DNA of 64,000 bases from Pantoea coffeiphila (GTDB lineage Bacteria; Pseudomonadota; Gammaproteobacteria; Enterobacterales; Enterobacteriaceae), in NCBI RefSeq assembly GCF_016909495.1, contig NZ_JAFBFW010000006.1, positions 248,001 to 312,000 of the forward strand, read 5' to 3'. The notes below the pieces were generated by a model. It was not told where the DNA came from and did no database searches. It saw only the letters and a program-made list of their open reading frames with translations. The stretch's first letter is position 1, and every line of letters begins with the position of its first letter. Made by a program: the position numbers and the translations under genes. Shown here in pieces: positions 45,781-54,095 of the stretch.

Positions 45781-46762
45781 CGAAGTTGAAATGTCACCCT
45801 CAGTTCCCAACTTAAAATGTCACCTTTACTGTGATTCAGTCTGAAAGAGCAGGGTGGGCAGGTGGTTATCGTTTGAGGCTGGCTCTGAATTCTTCAGGGT
45901 TGGCCAGTACCGGATTGATGGCTTTCAGCTGCTCCTGAATCCTTGCCTGAGCGCGTCGTCTGGGCATCTTCTTACTGCGTTCTCTTTTACCGTCCCGTTC
46001 GCGTTCATTCTGCTGAATCTGTGCGAGTTTCAATACTGCGCCCAACCGCTTGTTGTCCACAATAGCGCCCTGGTCAACAATGGCCAGTTTGTCGAAGACC
46101 TGATAGGACAGTGTTCTGTAGCCATACTTAAAGGCCAGCGTGCCGTCTGGATAGTCGAGAACCGTCCATGTAAACCAAAAGACAGCATTTTGATGCACGA
46201 CCTTCAAACCAGTCGTGGTGAGAGCCGTCAATCTGAATCAGCTCTCCAAGGCAATCGCGTCGATAACGTGGTTGATACACGCGTGGCTTACGGTGTGAAC
46301 GAGGTAGCCACAGACCATACGCGATCATCCAGTGGCGAACAGTCTCCGTTGAAATATTAATTGAATGACGCTCTCTGAGTTTTTCTGCGGCTAATGTGGG
46401 TCCAAAGTCGCTGTATTTTTCACGTAGCAACGCGAGAACATGCATTTTCAATGCTTCTGGTACGCGATTGTTTGCCGGCTGGCCACGTTTTCGCGAAGTA
46501 AGTCCCTCAGCTCCGTTTGATATATAACGGATAAGTAGACGCTGGATCTGCCGAACACTGATGTTGAGAAGTTTTGCGGCAGCAGACTGGGTCAGGCGTT
46601 TGTCACAAATCTGCTGCAGTACTGGAATGCGACTCAGTTCTTTCTGGCTCATGGTCACCAACATTACGACGCTCCGGATTGTCTGTAAGAACAAAAAGCA
46701 GGCTACAGGAAACGCGACATTTTAACTTTGGTAAAACACGACATTATCGCTTTGGGCTGACA
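45781..46762 (-). mobile_element. Decayed ISNCY-like element B with both terminal repeats
   Basis: The left end (45788-45828) carries GAAATGTCACC and, 27 bases on, TTAAAATGTCACCTTT. The right end (46712-46762), read on the other strand, carries ATAATGTCGTGT and, 25 bases on, TTAAAATGTCGCGTTT. These are imperfect inverted terminal repeats, each with two AATGTC boxes. Between them is a broken transposase. At about 980 bases the element is much shorter than an intact relative would be, so the middle is deleted. Confidence 0.7.
45866..46652 (-). pseudogene. ISNCY-family transposase, internally deleted and frameshifted
   Basis: From ATG 46652 the N-terminal part is normal: SQKELSRIPVLQQICDKRLTQSAAAKLLNISVRQIQRLLIRY (HTH), then REKYSDFGPTLAAEKLRERHSINISTETVRHWMIAYGLWLP and the catalytic start ELIQIDGSHHDWFEGRASKCCLLVYMDG. 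It then jumps: the C-terminal piece, in another frame (about 45866-46190), reads LAFKYGYRTLSYQVFDKLAIVDQGAIVDNKRLGAVLKLAQIQQNER. Much of the catalytic core is lost, so it cannot transpose by itself. Confidence 0.85.
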
Positions 46763-47013
46763 GATTTGGTGCGCATAATACTAATTATGTTAAATATAAA
46801 TTTTGATGTAAATGTAAGCTCCATTTACCCTCGCCTGAAATCAGCGGATGTATGACGAGACGACGTCAACTGTTCCTTTATACTGTATCTGAATTACTTC
46901 CGGTTTCCGCTGTTAAGAGCCTGGTGCATGCCGGACTCCTTGGTTAACTGACAATCTGCTTCCGACTTAATTACAGGAAGCACAACAGCGCTGGCCATCC
47001 TGTCGACCAGGCC

Positions 47014-47643
47014 TTAAGGGAGGATTGACGGTCTTGAGCTGATGTAAAAGCGGCGTTCGGCCTGACGGGCGCGCCGAAGCTGGTGCCAGGATGAATCCGG
47101 GGACGTTGTCAGCCTCGAGGCCGGCAGGCTGCAGAGCCCGCGCAACTTCGCAGACAGCAAAATGGCCCGCAGGCCAGCCCGGGCGTAATGCCAACGCCGG
47201 TAGCTGAAATACCGGATGTGATAGGGGTCGTTAAGCGCGTGATACCGCGCCAGCAGCTGCGCTGTCTGCCTGACGCTCAGCGGCAACTCCCGAAGGTGAT
47301 ACATCAGAACGGTGGGCAACACCTTCCATTCCCCCGTAAGCGCGGAATAGTCCACTACGGGCTCAGACATGGCGGGGACGAGCCTGCTCGCGCCGGTTAA
47401 CGGATCGGTTTCCCGTTTGCCCCGATCGTGGGCGACGTCGGCGCAGCAAAGCGCAAAGTGTTCCAGCACCGTGACCAGCTCTATACCGATAAACAGCCGC
47501 TCCTCTTGCCGCTTTTCTTCAGCTGTCTGGCGCTCGTGGCGGCGGGTGAAGTGGTGAGTCAGCGCCACAGCGGTCAGGGCGCCACAGAAGGACAAAGCGG
47601 GCGTCAGCCACGATGATAATTCAGATACTTCTCTGACTGGCAA
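47014..47643 (-). CDS. Hypothetical protein with one N-terminal membrane segment
   Basis: 209 residues from TTG 47643, chosen because GGAGAG lies six bases before it. Residues about 12-30 (LTPALSFCGALTAVALTHHF) form a membrane anchor; a charged RRHERQTAEEKRQEERL helix follows, and the C-terminus is arginine-rich. Looks like accessory or prophage-type cargo. A 46-codon frame upstream overlaps its start. No function recognised. Confidence 0.5.
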   Translation of the reverse strand: MPVREVSELSSWLTPALSFCGALTAVALTHHFTRRHERQTAEEKRQEERLFIGIELVTVLEHFALCCADVAHDRGKRETDPLTGASRLVPAMSEPVVDYSALTGEWKVLPTVLMYHLRELPLSVRQTAQLLARYHALNDPYHIRYFSYRRWHYARAGLRAILLSAKLRGLCSLPASRLTTSPDSSWHQLRRARQAERRFYISSRPSILP

Positions 47644-47761
47644 GTTGTTCTCTCCGTTCAGGGTTTCCAGTGGTTAGAAAGGGAACGGGCACAGACGAAA
47701 GGCACCAGCCAAGCTGGCGCTCATCCCTGAAGCAGTTAGCTCCCTGCGTTAATCGCTGCAT
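47621..47761 (-). CDS. Possible 46-residue leader ORF overlapping the next gene
   Basis: From ATG 47761: QRLTQGANCFRDERQLGWCL, then SSVPVPFLTTGNPERREQLA, ending at TGA 47621-47623. It overlaps the TTG start of the 209-residue gene by 23 bases, as in translational coupling. The DNA has internal pairing (GCCAGCTTGGCTGG, and CACCAGC far-pairing with GCTGGTG). No strong ribosome site, so it may instead be a structured leader. Confidence 0.3.
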   Translation of the reverse strand: MQRLTQGANCFRDERQLGWCLSSVPVPFLTTGNPERREQLASQRSI

Positions 47762-47866
47762 CTCAGCCTTTCTGATTGTCGCCGGGATGCTGGTGCACTC
47801 TATATAACTGATCCGGCGTGACCGGTAAATCCCCCCTTCAGAATGAAGGATGCGTGCTAAATGGGG

Positions 47867-48085
47867 CTACAGGCCGTTCAGCAGAAACCCGTCTTCGACC
47901 ATAGCGCTGCCCCGGGTGCAGGAGATAATCCCTTCCCGACGCATCTCCTGCAGCGCCTGTATAATCTCGTCCGCTGGCCATTCGTCCGGAAACCAGCAAA
48001 TCGAGCAGACCGGGTTACGCTTACGCGTGGCCAGCACCTCACGGCAGCGCGACAGAATAGCCAGTTTGAGTTCATAAATAGTCAT
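47867..48085 (-). CDS. Small hypothetical protein, winged-helix-like
   Basis: 72 residues from ATG 48085, with TAAGGA nine bases upstream. Helical N-terminus (TIYELKLAILSRCREVLATRKR), a CSICW pair of cysteines, then DEWPADEIIQALQEMRREGIISCTRG, which looks like the helix-helix-wing of a small DNA-binding protein. Neighbours are accessory genes on the same strand. Function unknown. Confidence 0.5.
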   Translation of the reverse strand: MTIYELKLAILSRCREVLATRKRNPVCSICWFPDEWPADEIIQALQEMRREGIISCTRGSAMVEDGFLLNGL

Positions 48086-48245
48086 ATATTTTTTTCCTTA
48101 AAGTGGAGGGCCGGCGTGCCCTATGCAGCACCGTGCCGGATACCTATTCTGTTGAAAGTATCTTTTCTCCTGTTAAAGGTTTATTTATTTTTCTCATCCG
48201 GTGAAATCACAGGTGCGATCCTCGTGGCAGCCGCCGCAGATCAGC

Positions 48246-49838
48246 TCAGGGGCGTGACGTAAGAAAATGAAGCGCCCTTAGATAGATCTCCACACGACCG
48301 TCCCAGAATCCTTCGGACTGTTGAACAGCCGCTTCTTTCATTTTGATAAGGTTAAGGTAGCTGTTGTGAAGGTTTGTTCTGGACAGGTAGCTTGCAGGCG
48401 AAATGGCCTGCAGGTGCATGCCGAAGTTCATTTTTTGTCTGTGAGGTTGTGCATCATCAGCGACGGCCTGATTAATAACGCTGATAACTGAAACCATTTT
48501 TTTCTCACAGATGTCAATGAGATGCTCCAGTTCATCAATGGTTAGATAATAAATCCTCTCGCGATTTACCGGCAGATAGCCATATTTCTCTTCTATATCA
48601 GAAAACAACTCCGTCGATATATTTTTGTTAAGAAAGTTTCCCGTAGATATAAAATGATCTCGATGAACAACGATAAGCACAGCATCTAATTCTGAGCGCG
48701 ATCGCTTATTTATGGTGTTCATGATTTTACAGCATTCCTGAGCCTGTATGATCCCTTTTTCAAAGCTGCTTCTGAGTTTACCTCTTAAATGTACGGGACT
48801 AACGGATGTTTTGACATCGCCATGAGGTTCAATGGCTTTGGAATCAATAAAGACGTAGCCCTCGTTGCTCGGCAGGATATAATCAACTTTCTTTCCTTCC
48901 GTAGAGTTTTTGCGGTAGAGCAAGGCGATATCTTTTTCGCTAATCAGCTCTGGAAAAACCTTTCTGATGTAATCCTCCAGATAGCTCTCCAGAACCGGAC
49001 CAAATTTATCCTTAAACGGTGTTGGGCTGAATTCACTAAACAGTCTAGGTACCGCTGAAGTGAGCGCCTGCAGCAGAAGGGTGCGGGAAAAAACGCACAG
49101 ATGTTCGTTATCCATAAGAAAGGGTTTTTTTATCAGCGGCGTGTCTTCAAAGTATTCAGAAGCCAGTGGTCCGTCGCAGGCATACCTGCTGAAAAACGAC
49201 GTCAGGTCTTCTGAATATAGCGACAGCAATGACAGATAGTTTTTGAGGGTCGTCATATTCAGAGCAGGGCTCAGCGGAATAATAAGCTCCCTGAGCGGGA
49301 TCCGGAGCGATTCAGTCCGGCCAGTCAGCGTGTTGTGCGTAAGGAGGTGAAAAGAGATGAGGTAATAATCCTGAAGCCTGATCCCGGTTTGCGCCAGGAA
49401 ATTATCTCTGAACCACGGAGAATCACTGCCGCAGAACCATAAAAACTGCCTAGCCAGCGCGTGCATGTGGGCCTTAGCTGGCGTCTGATAAAACATTTGG
49501 GAGATGATCATTCGCCTGATTTCAAGCTCAATGCTGTTCATCTGATGCAGGTCTGACGCATCGTTCTGTAACGCATAGATGCGGTTGATAATCTTATCGA
49601 ACTCTCTGTCGTTAATATCGCGGGCTTCGCTGCTGACGTCGCCCAGATATTTCCACTTCAGGGCGAGGAAGCAGCACCATGGAAAATTCGAAACCAGCCC
49701 GTTCTGCGGATTCCGCAGCGACTGGAAATGAATGTACAGCTGATTAAGAAAAGATGAATGGGTATAGGTGTTTAATTTTTTCCTGATGGCCTGGACTTTA
49801 TTCGCGTACTGATTCCGACTCTTGATCTGTAAATTCAC
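48246..49838 (-). CDS. Large PD-(D/E)XK-like nuclease-domain protein, unknown; possible defence gene
   Basis: 530 residues from GTG 49838 (AAGGAAC upstream). The N-terminal 270 residues are helical with no recognised domain. At 284-365 comes a plausible PD-(D/E)XK core: acidic helix LESYLEDYIRKVFPEL, Asp319 in KKVDYILPSNEGYVF, Asp332-Ser-Lys334 in FIDSKAIE, and a following helix with Gln365 (FEKGIIQAQECC). This is the active-site order of restriction-type nucleases. It stands without a methylase, among IS remnants and broken genes. A stand-alone anti-phage nuclease is one reading; a structural-only domain is another. Confidence 0.65.
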   Translation of the reverse strand: MNLQIKSRNQYANKVQAIRKKLNTYTHSSFLNQLYIHFQSLRNPQNGLVSNFPWCCFLALKWKYLGDVSSEARDINDREFDKIINRIYALQNDASDLHQMNSIELEIRRMIISQMFYQTPAKAHMHALARQFLWFCGSDSPWFRDNFLAQTGIRLQDYYLISFHLLTHNTLTGRTESLRIPLRELIIPLSPALNMTTLKNYLSLLSLYSEDLTSFFSRYACDGPLASEYFEDTPLIKKPFLMDNEHLCVFSRTLLLQALTSAVPRLFSEFSPTPFKDKFGPVLESYLEDYIRKVFPELISEKDIALLYRKNSTEGKKVDYILPSNEGYVFIDSKAIEPHGDVKTSVSPVHLRGKLRSSFEKGIIQAQECCKIMNTINKRSRSELDAVLIVVHRDHFISTGNFLNKNISTELFSDIEEKYGYLPVNRERIYYLTIDELEHLIDICEKKMVSVISVINQAVADDAQPHRQKMNFGMHLQAISPASYLSRTNLHNSYLNLIKMKEAAVQQSEGFWDGRVEIYLRALHFLTSRP

Positions 49839-49908
49839 GGTAACGTTCCTTAATGGGGATATTCAAGGCTGACAGCAGCCACTCCCTGTCCGTCAGATCC
49901 GGCTTTCT
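49798..49908 (-). pseudogene. 3' remnant of a lost gene overlapping the nuclease-like gene start
   Basis: In the frame next to the nuclease-like gene, 36 open codons read KPDLTDREWLLSALNIPIKE then RYREFTDQESESVRE and stop inside that gene's first codons. A stop lies just upstream. It has the look of a real protein C-terminus coupled to the next gene, with the rest deleted. Short, so uncertain. Confidence 0.35.
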
Positions 49909-50029
49909 TTAATCGTCCGAAACCGGGGATGATTGTGAAAATCAAATTTGTACCATTGCGGTCCAGCTGACTTGGTCCGTTTTTCCGTGTCACCCTATGA
50001 TTAATCTCACTTAAGAGTCAAAATCCTGC

Positions 50030-50400
50030 CTGATTAATGATTTTTTTCCAAACCCTACTCCTGGAGGAATCAGTGACGACAATCAGGTTATTGGTGGTCG
50101 CGGCAAAATTCCACTGGCCGGCAAGTTCTTCAGCCAGCAGCTTGGTGTTACCGTTGTCCAGAATATTGGTATCGTTTTCTTTCACCAGAGGCGCTGATTT
50201 AATGGAATGCGTTTTTTGAGTCTACCGCAAGCTGATACTGCTCATTCAGGCTGACCTCTGCACTGGCCATGGCCGTATAGCCAGCGGAGGCTTAAATGTG
50301 CACTGCACTACCATGAACGGGGGTCAGCTGTCTCCTGCTCTTCCAGAAGCCGCAGAACGGTCCGCACGTTATAGAATGGGATACGCATGGCTCGATATAC
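50030..50400 (-). pseudogene. Frameshifted remnant of an unidentified gene
   Basis: On the - strand, ASAGYTAMASAEVSLNEQYQ continues to LAVDSKNAFH and a stop (about 50290 to 50200). A shifted frame then gives SAPLVKENDTNILDNGNTKL and LAEELAGQWNFAATTNNLIV (about 50195 to 50065). Further upstream, MRIPFYNVRTVLRLLEEQET is another fragment (about 50388 to 50329). The coding-like composition and abrupt stops mark decayed genes. The family was not recognised. Confidence 0.4.
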
Positions 50401-50478
50401 ATGACTTCAGACCTTTCCTCTGAAGCGAGGTCAAAATCCTCTGTATGGGGCGGACATGCCGGTCTATTGAAAACGTCA

Positions 50479-51093
50479 CTACCGAATCCAATCGGGTTCA
50501 GAAATCAAATCCGGTTTCATGATCGCAATTATCTCACGTGCATGCTTCTGGTTAACCGCGCTGTGTCTGTCGACCTCGTATCCCGTAAATCCGTCATAAC
50601 CGAGAGAGCGCGTTGCTTTGACCATCACCTCGATTAAGCCTCGAGTCAGATTCAGCCCCATAATAATTTGCGAAGCGTTCATTGTGATGGAGAACCTGCT
50701 GGCTTGAATACGAGTCATTTTTTCAATGTGCTCTGCAAGTGCAGGGTCTGAGAAAGTAAACCTCAGAACATCGCCCGTTGCCCATCCGGTATGCCAGAAC
50801 TGCTGATTCACATTCATCGACCTGGCCATTAGGGAGTTCTTCATGACCTCAAGGCGGAGCATTTCAGAATTATGATAATCGCTGACTGTATCGAGTATGT
50901 TCTCAGGTTTATTCAGCAATGACTGGCAAAGATGTGCCCCAGCGCGTGCTGCATAATCCTGATCTGACGTCAGGAACACAGCGGAGTGAGGTACGAGCAG
51001 TTCACTTCCTTTCTTTACCGGCGGAGGGAATTGCCAGCTTTCAAACCTCGTATCTGACCCGTGATACCACGTCTTTTCGGATAATGAATCCAC
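50479..51093 (-). CDS. Possible ADP-ribosyltransferase-fold protein
   Basis: 204 residues from GTG 51093, chosen because AAGAGG lies six bases before it; an ATG at 51168 would add 25 hydrophobic residues but has no ribosome site. TWYHGSDTRFESW near the start, then AVFLTSDQDYAARAG and the later LGYDGFTGYEVDRH, are the spacing of ART-like folds (H-G near the first strand, a F-x-T-S strand, a GYDG strand). Such proteins act as toxins, phage-defence effectors or phage host-takeover enzymes. No catalytic glutamate can be named with confidence. Same strand as the remnants on either side. Confidence 0.5.
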   Translation of the reverse strand: MDSLSEKTWYHGSDTRFESWQFPPPVKKGSELLVPHSAVFLTSDQDYAARAGAHLCQSLLNKPENILDTVSDYHNSEMLRLEVMKNSLMARSMNVNQQFWHTGWATGDVLRFTFSDPALAEHIEKMTRIQASRFSITMNASQIIMGLNLTRGLIEVMVKATRSLGYDGFTGYEVDRHSAVNQKHAREIIAIMKPDLISEPDWIR

Positions 51094-51332
51094 TTTTAAC
51101 CTCTTATGACAGAATTTGCTGATTATGTAAAATATCAGATAAGCTGTTTGCAGTGCTGTTTCTGCCATTAGGAATGACTGAACTTAGCCAACTAAGTGAA
51201 GCATATGCGCAAGAAAGCTTTTCAGAAATATAATTGCACATTTCATGTTCACCAAGATTACAAACTTGGTGAGCTCAGGTATTAGAATATTTTTTTCCCA
51301 AATTTTAAAGATAAACATGTCGGTTAACATGT

Positions 51333-51765
51333 TTAAGTTTGGGGTTGTGATAGGTATTTTTTATTTGCATAAGCTATCACGATTACATTCGATAACCTTG
51401 AAAAGATGTGCTGAAAGCATTTTTTATAAGTTTCATAGTCAGAGTCATTAATACCTTCCTTATGCTTTCCATGCGCAACGTTATTTCTAGCGGTGAGCAG
51501 TTTATTCAAATCGGTTTTGATGTCCTCAAAGTCATCAAAGTTTAGCCCAACTTGATAAAGTAATTTCGAAAAAGCATTCTCTGTTCAAGATTAAATTCCG
51601 ATTGAATATTATTATAAAATCGTAACTCATCTTCACGCCAAGAGTTGTCATAAATTAATCAGCATTGGTCCTTGATTAAGATTCTCCATGCTGAATGTAA
51701 CTTCATTAATGGCATTTCTACGAACTCTCACTGTCTCGCACCTACGATCCAGATAATACGTTTAC
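51333..51765 (-). pseudogene. HEPN-domain protein, multiply frameshifted
   Basis: Reading the - strand with two frame changes gives YYLDRRCETVRVRRNAINEV (from about 51755), then DNSWREDELRFYNNIQSEFN and LEQRMLF, then LNFDDFEDIKTDLNKLLTAR followed by NNVAHGKHKEGINDSDYETY, ending at 51333. The motif R-N-N-V-A-H fits the R-x4-H active site of HEPN ribonucleases (MAE_28990/MAE_18760-like helical arrangement). The stops and shifts mean that no full protein is made. HEPN genes are common in defence and toxin loci, fitting the neighbourhood. Confidence 0.65.
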
Positions 51766-51993
51766 AAAACCTATAATATTATATAACAAGGTTTTTATCC
51801 CCCCCTCTGCGCCTTCCCTCATCTGCCAGCAGTTTTGTTCTGGTCGCTATCTTAACTTCATATAATAAGACTTATATGAAGCTGGTTTTGATACTTGGAC
51901 TATACATCACAAAAATCCTTGAAGCTAACTTGTCTAGCTGCCCGCAAAGCACCTCATCTCACTGCCATACTCTCCCCTGCCCCAACATCAAAA

Positions 51994-52317
51994 CTACTTC
52001 CCAGCAAGTCGCTTGTGAAGATCTTCGTAGATCTCATCACGCCTGTCGACTGCAACGACGGTAACCGTAACCTTCACGTTGCCTTCGTCATCGGAGGTAA
52101 CGGTATAGGCAAGTCGATATCCGTCGTTCCGAAGCTTGATTTTGTAGCAGCTGTGCTGAAGCGACAATCTATTGGCCGGCATCGTAAGCGCTTCGTAGGA
52201 TGCTGCGCGCTTTTTCAGTATTTTGGCAAACTTATCCCTGATGGACGGATTCAAAGAGTCCCACTCTTTTTTAGCCAGCGCCTTAAACTTCAGGCTGGCC
52301 TTGAATGCCGAAGACAT
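51994..52317 (-). CDS. RelE/ParE-type toxin (mRNA interferase family)
   Basis: 107 residues. SSAFKASLKFKALAKKEWDSLNPSIRDKFAKILKKRAASYEALTMPANRLSLQHSCYKIKLRNDGYRLAYTV in outline is the RelE superfamily layout: N-terminal helical hairpin, then the strand YKIKLRNDGYRLAY with the conserved Arg-x-x-Tyr. VAVDRRDEIYEDLHKRL closes the fold. RelE toxins cut mRNA in the ribosome. It starts one base inside the antitoxin stop, as usual for such pairs. StbE/RelE-like. Confidence 0.9.
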   Translation of the reverse strand: MSSAFKASLKFKALAKKEWDSLNPSIRDKFAKILKKRAASYEALTMPANRLSLQHSCYKIKLRNDGYRLAYTVTSDDEGNVKVTVTVVAVDRRDEIYEDLHKRLAGK

Positions 52318-52568
52318 CAGAGATCATCCCAGCTAACGTCGATCTCTTCGTCCCCTGCTCTGTCGACGGCTTTCTGTAGGAGAAGCGAGTCGCTCATATG
52401 TTCAAACATCAGTTCAAACATCGCGGGCGGCACACAGTAAAACGCAGGTTTGTTATGGTTCAGAATTGCGACGGGCTCACCATGAGACTCATTCATGGCC
52501 GCAGTCGGGTTCTTTTTGAACTCGGTAATGGACGCCGTTTTTCTGCTGAGAATATTTTCGGTGATCAT
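52317..52568 (-). CDS. Phd/YefM-type antitoxin (StbD/YafN-like)
   Basis: 83 residues from ATG 52568 (CGGAGGA upstream). ILSRKTASITEFKKNPTAAMNESHGEPVAILNHNKPAFYCVPP is the N-terminal DNA-binding and dimer domain of the StbD group; the acidic C-terminus (DRAGDEEIDVSWDDL) would wrap the toxin. It neutralises the RelE-type toxin encoded next and represses the pair. This module marks the right edge of the accessory patch. Confidence 0.9.
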   Translation of the reverse strand: MITENILSRKTASITEFKKNPTAAMNESHGEPVAILNHNKPAFYCVPPAMFELMFEHMSDSLLLQKAVDRAGDEEIDVSWDDL

Positions 52569-52763
52569 GCATCCTCCGGTAAGACTATAAAACATATTAT
52601 TCGGAGCTGATTTTAGCGCTTTATTTCGCTCTTTTAAAGCTGCGGTGGCTGATTTTATTCAACTCGAAGCCCGTCGATTTACGATTTTGACCCACCTACG
52701 AGTCATAACCCCGCTTTAAGCCCCATAAAGCATCCAATCCAGCAACAGAGGCAATCCCTGCCC

Positions 52764-53834
52764 CTACTGCAACCGACTGGCAATCTGCCGCAGCTGCGCG
52801 GCGATCTGCGCTAAATCCTGCGTACCCGACCCCTGCGCGGCGGTGGAATTGCGCACCACCAGGCGTGCGGGCAGGATCGAGGACGATCGGCTGTGGTCGT
52901 CTTCGCTGGCCTGCAAAATACGGCTCACCGCCTCTTTCCCCTGTAAATCGAGGTCGAGAGAAACCGTGGTCAGCGCGGGATGGAAAAACGCGCTTTCATA
53001 GGTGTCATCGTAGCCCACCACCGAAACCTGCCCCGGAACCGCCATGCCGCGTTGGTGCAGCGCGCTCAGCACGCCGAGCGCCATCTGATCGTTGCCGACC
53101 AGCAGCGCGCTGAAGCGCGGGGTTTCGTGCAGCATCTGCAGGATGCCGTTAAAGCCGCTCTGCGCATCCCAGTTGCCGTGGATCACGCTGACCGGCTGTA
53201 AGCCGTAGCCTTCCAGCGTCTCCAGCCAGCTTTTCAGCCGCAGGCGGGCGGAAACCGAGTGCTGCGGCCCTGCCAGTAGCGCAAACTCGCGGTGCCCCTG
53301 TTCGTAGAGGTATTTCACGCTGGCGCGCGTGCCGTCCGCCGGGTTAAACGAAACGTTAAACACTGACGAGAACGGATCGACGTCCAGGAACAGACACAGG
53401 ATGTCGTCGTTCTCCTGCACGATGCGCTCTGCGTCGGCGGTCTCCAGCGGCACGTTAATAATCACTTTATCGACGCGCTGCGACTTCAGCTCGTTGATGC
53501 AATCCTGCAAACTTTGGTTGACGTTCTCATCAATCATCGCAATCAGCACCTGGTAATCCGCCGCGTTAGCGTAGCGTTTTACCGCAGCGGCCACCTGTGA
53601 AGGGGCATGCAGCGCCAGCGAGGTGGTGACCAGCCCGAGCGTGGTGCTCTGCTTACCGACCAGCTGCTGCGCCAGGCGGTTAGGCACATAGCGCAGCACC
53701 TCTATCGCCTTCTCAACCTTGCTGCGCGTCGCTTCGGAGACGTTGGCAGACTTATTAAGCACCCGGGAAACGGTCTGATAAGACACTCCGGCGTGACGGG
53801 CAACATCCTCTAAAGTGGAATTCTTCGATTTCAT
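52764..53834 (-). CDS. ganR: LacI-family repressor of the galactan locus (GanR-like)
   Basis: 356 residues from ATG 53834 (GGGAAGCG upstream). The LacI HTH and hinge are clear: STLEDVARHAGVSYQTVSRVLNKSANVSEATRSKVEKAIEVLRYVPNRLAQQLVGK. A periplasmic-binding-like sugar domain follows (FALLAGPQHSVSARLRLKSW; LLVGNDQMALGVLSAL; SVVGYDDTYESAFFHPALTTV). Divergent from the porin gene across 261 bases. It probably represses the ganL and ganEFGAB transcripts until galactan oligosaccharides or galactose appear. The symbol follows the locus context. Confidence 0.88.
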   Translation of the reverse strand: MKSKNSTLEDVARHAGVSYQTVSRVLNKSANVSEATRSKVEKAIEVLRYVPNRLAQQLVGKQSTTLGLVTTSLALHAPSQVAAAVKRYANAADYQVLIAMIDENVNQSLQDCINELKSQRVDKVIINVPLETADAERIVQENDDILCLFLDVDPFSSVFNVSFNPADGTRASVKYLYEQGHREFALLAGPQHSVSARLRLKSWLETLEGYGLQPVSVIHGNWDAQSGFNGILQMLHETPRFSALLVGNDQMALGVLSALHQRGMAVPGQVSVVGYDDTYESAFFHPALTTVSLDLDLQGKEAVSRILQASEDDHSRSSSILPARLVVRNSTAAQGSGTQDLAQIAAQLRQIASRLQ

Positions 53835-53952
53835 GGCTCGCTTCCCTGGTAGCAGATGCGGAAATTGTAACACAGCCGAAACCCTGGCCGGGTTAACCCC
53901 GTCACACTGTCGGAAAAATCATAAAAAAGTCCGACGTTCACATTCATATTTC

Positions 53953-54084
53953 GGTGATCAATCTCACCAAACGTTACAATAAGCGCCTAAAAACTTGCAG
54001 TAAATCACACAATCTTGACATTTAAATTGCAGGGGATTCGTCACTGGGCGTTTACTGCTCTCACATTGTGAACGTATTACAAAA
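53953..54084 (+). promoter_or_regulatory. Candidate CRP site and GanR-type motif upstream of ganL
   Basis: GGTGATCAATCTCACC (53953-53968) fits a CRP palindrome (TGTGA-N6-TCACA) with one mismatch in each arm. CGTATTACAAAA (54073-54084) is the exact reverse complement of TTTTGTAATACG found at 62836-62847 before the ATPase gene, so both may be bound by the LacI-family regulator. GAGGGTG gives the ganL ribosome site. Confidence 0.55.
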
Positions 54085-54095
54085 ACGAGGGTGAC

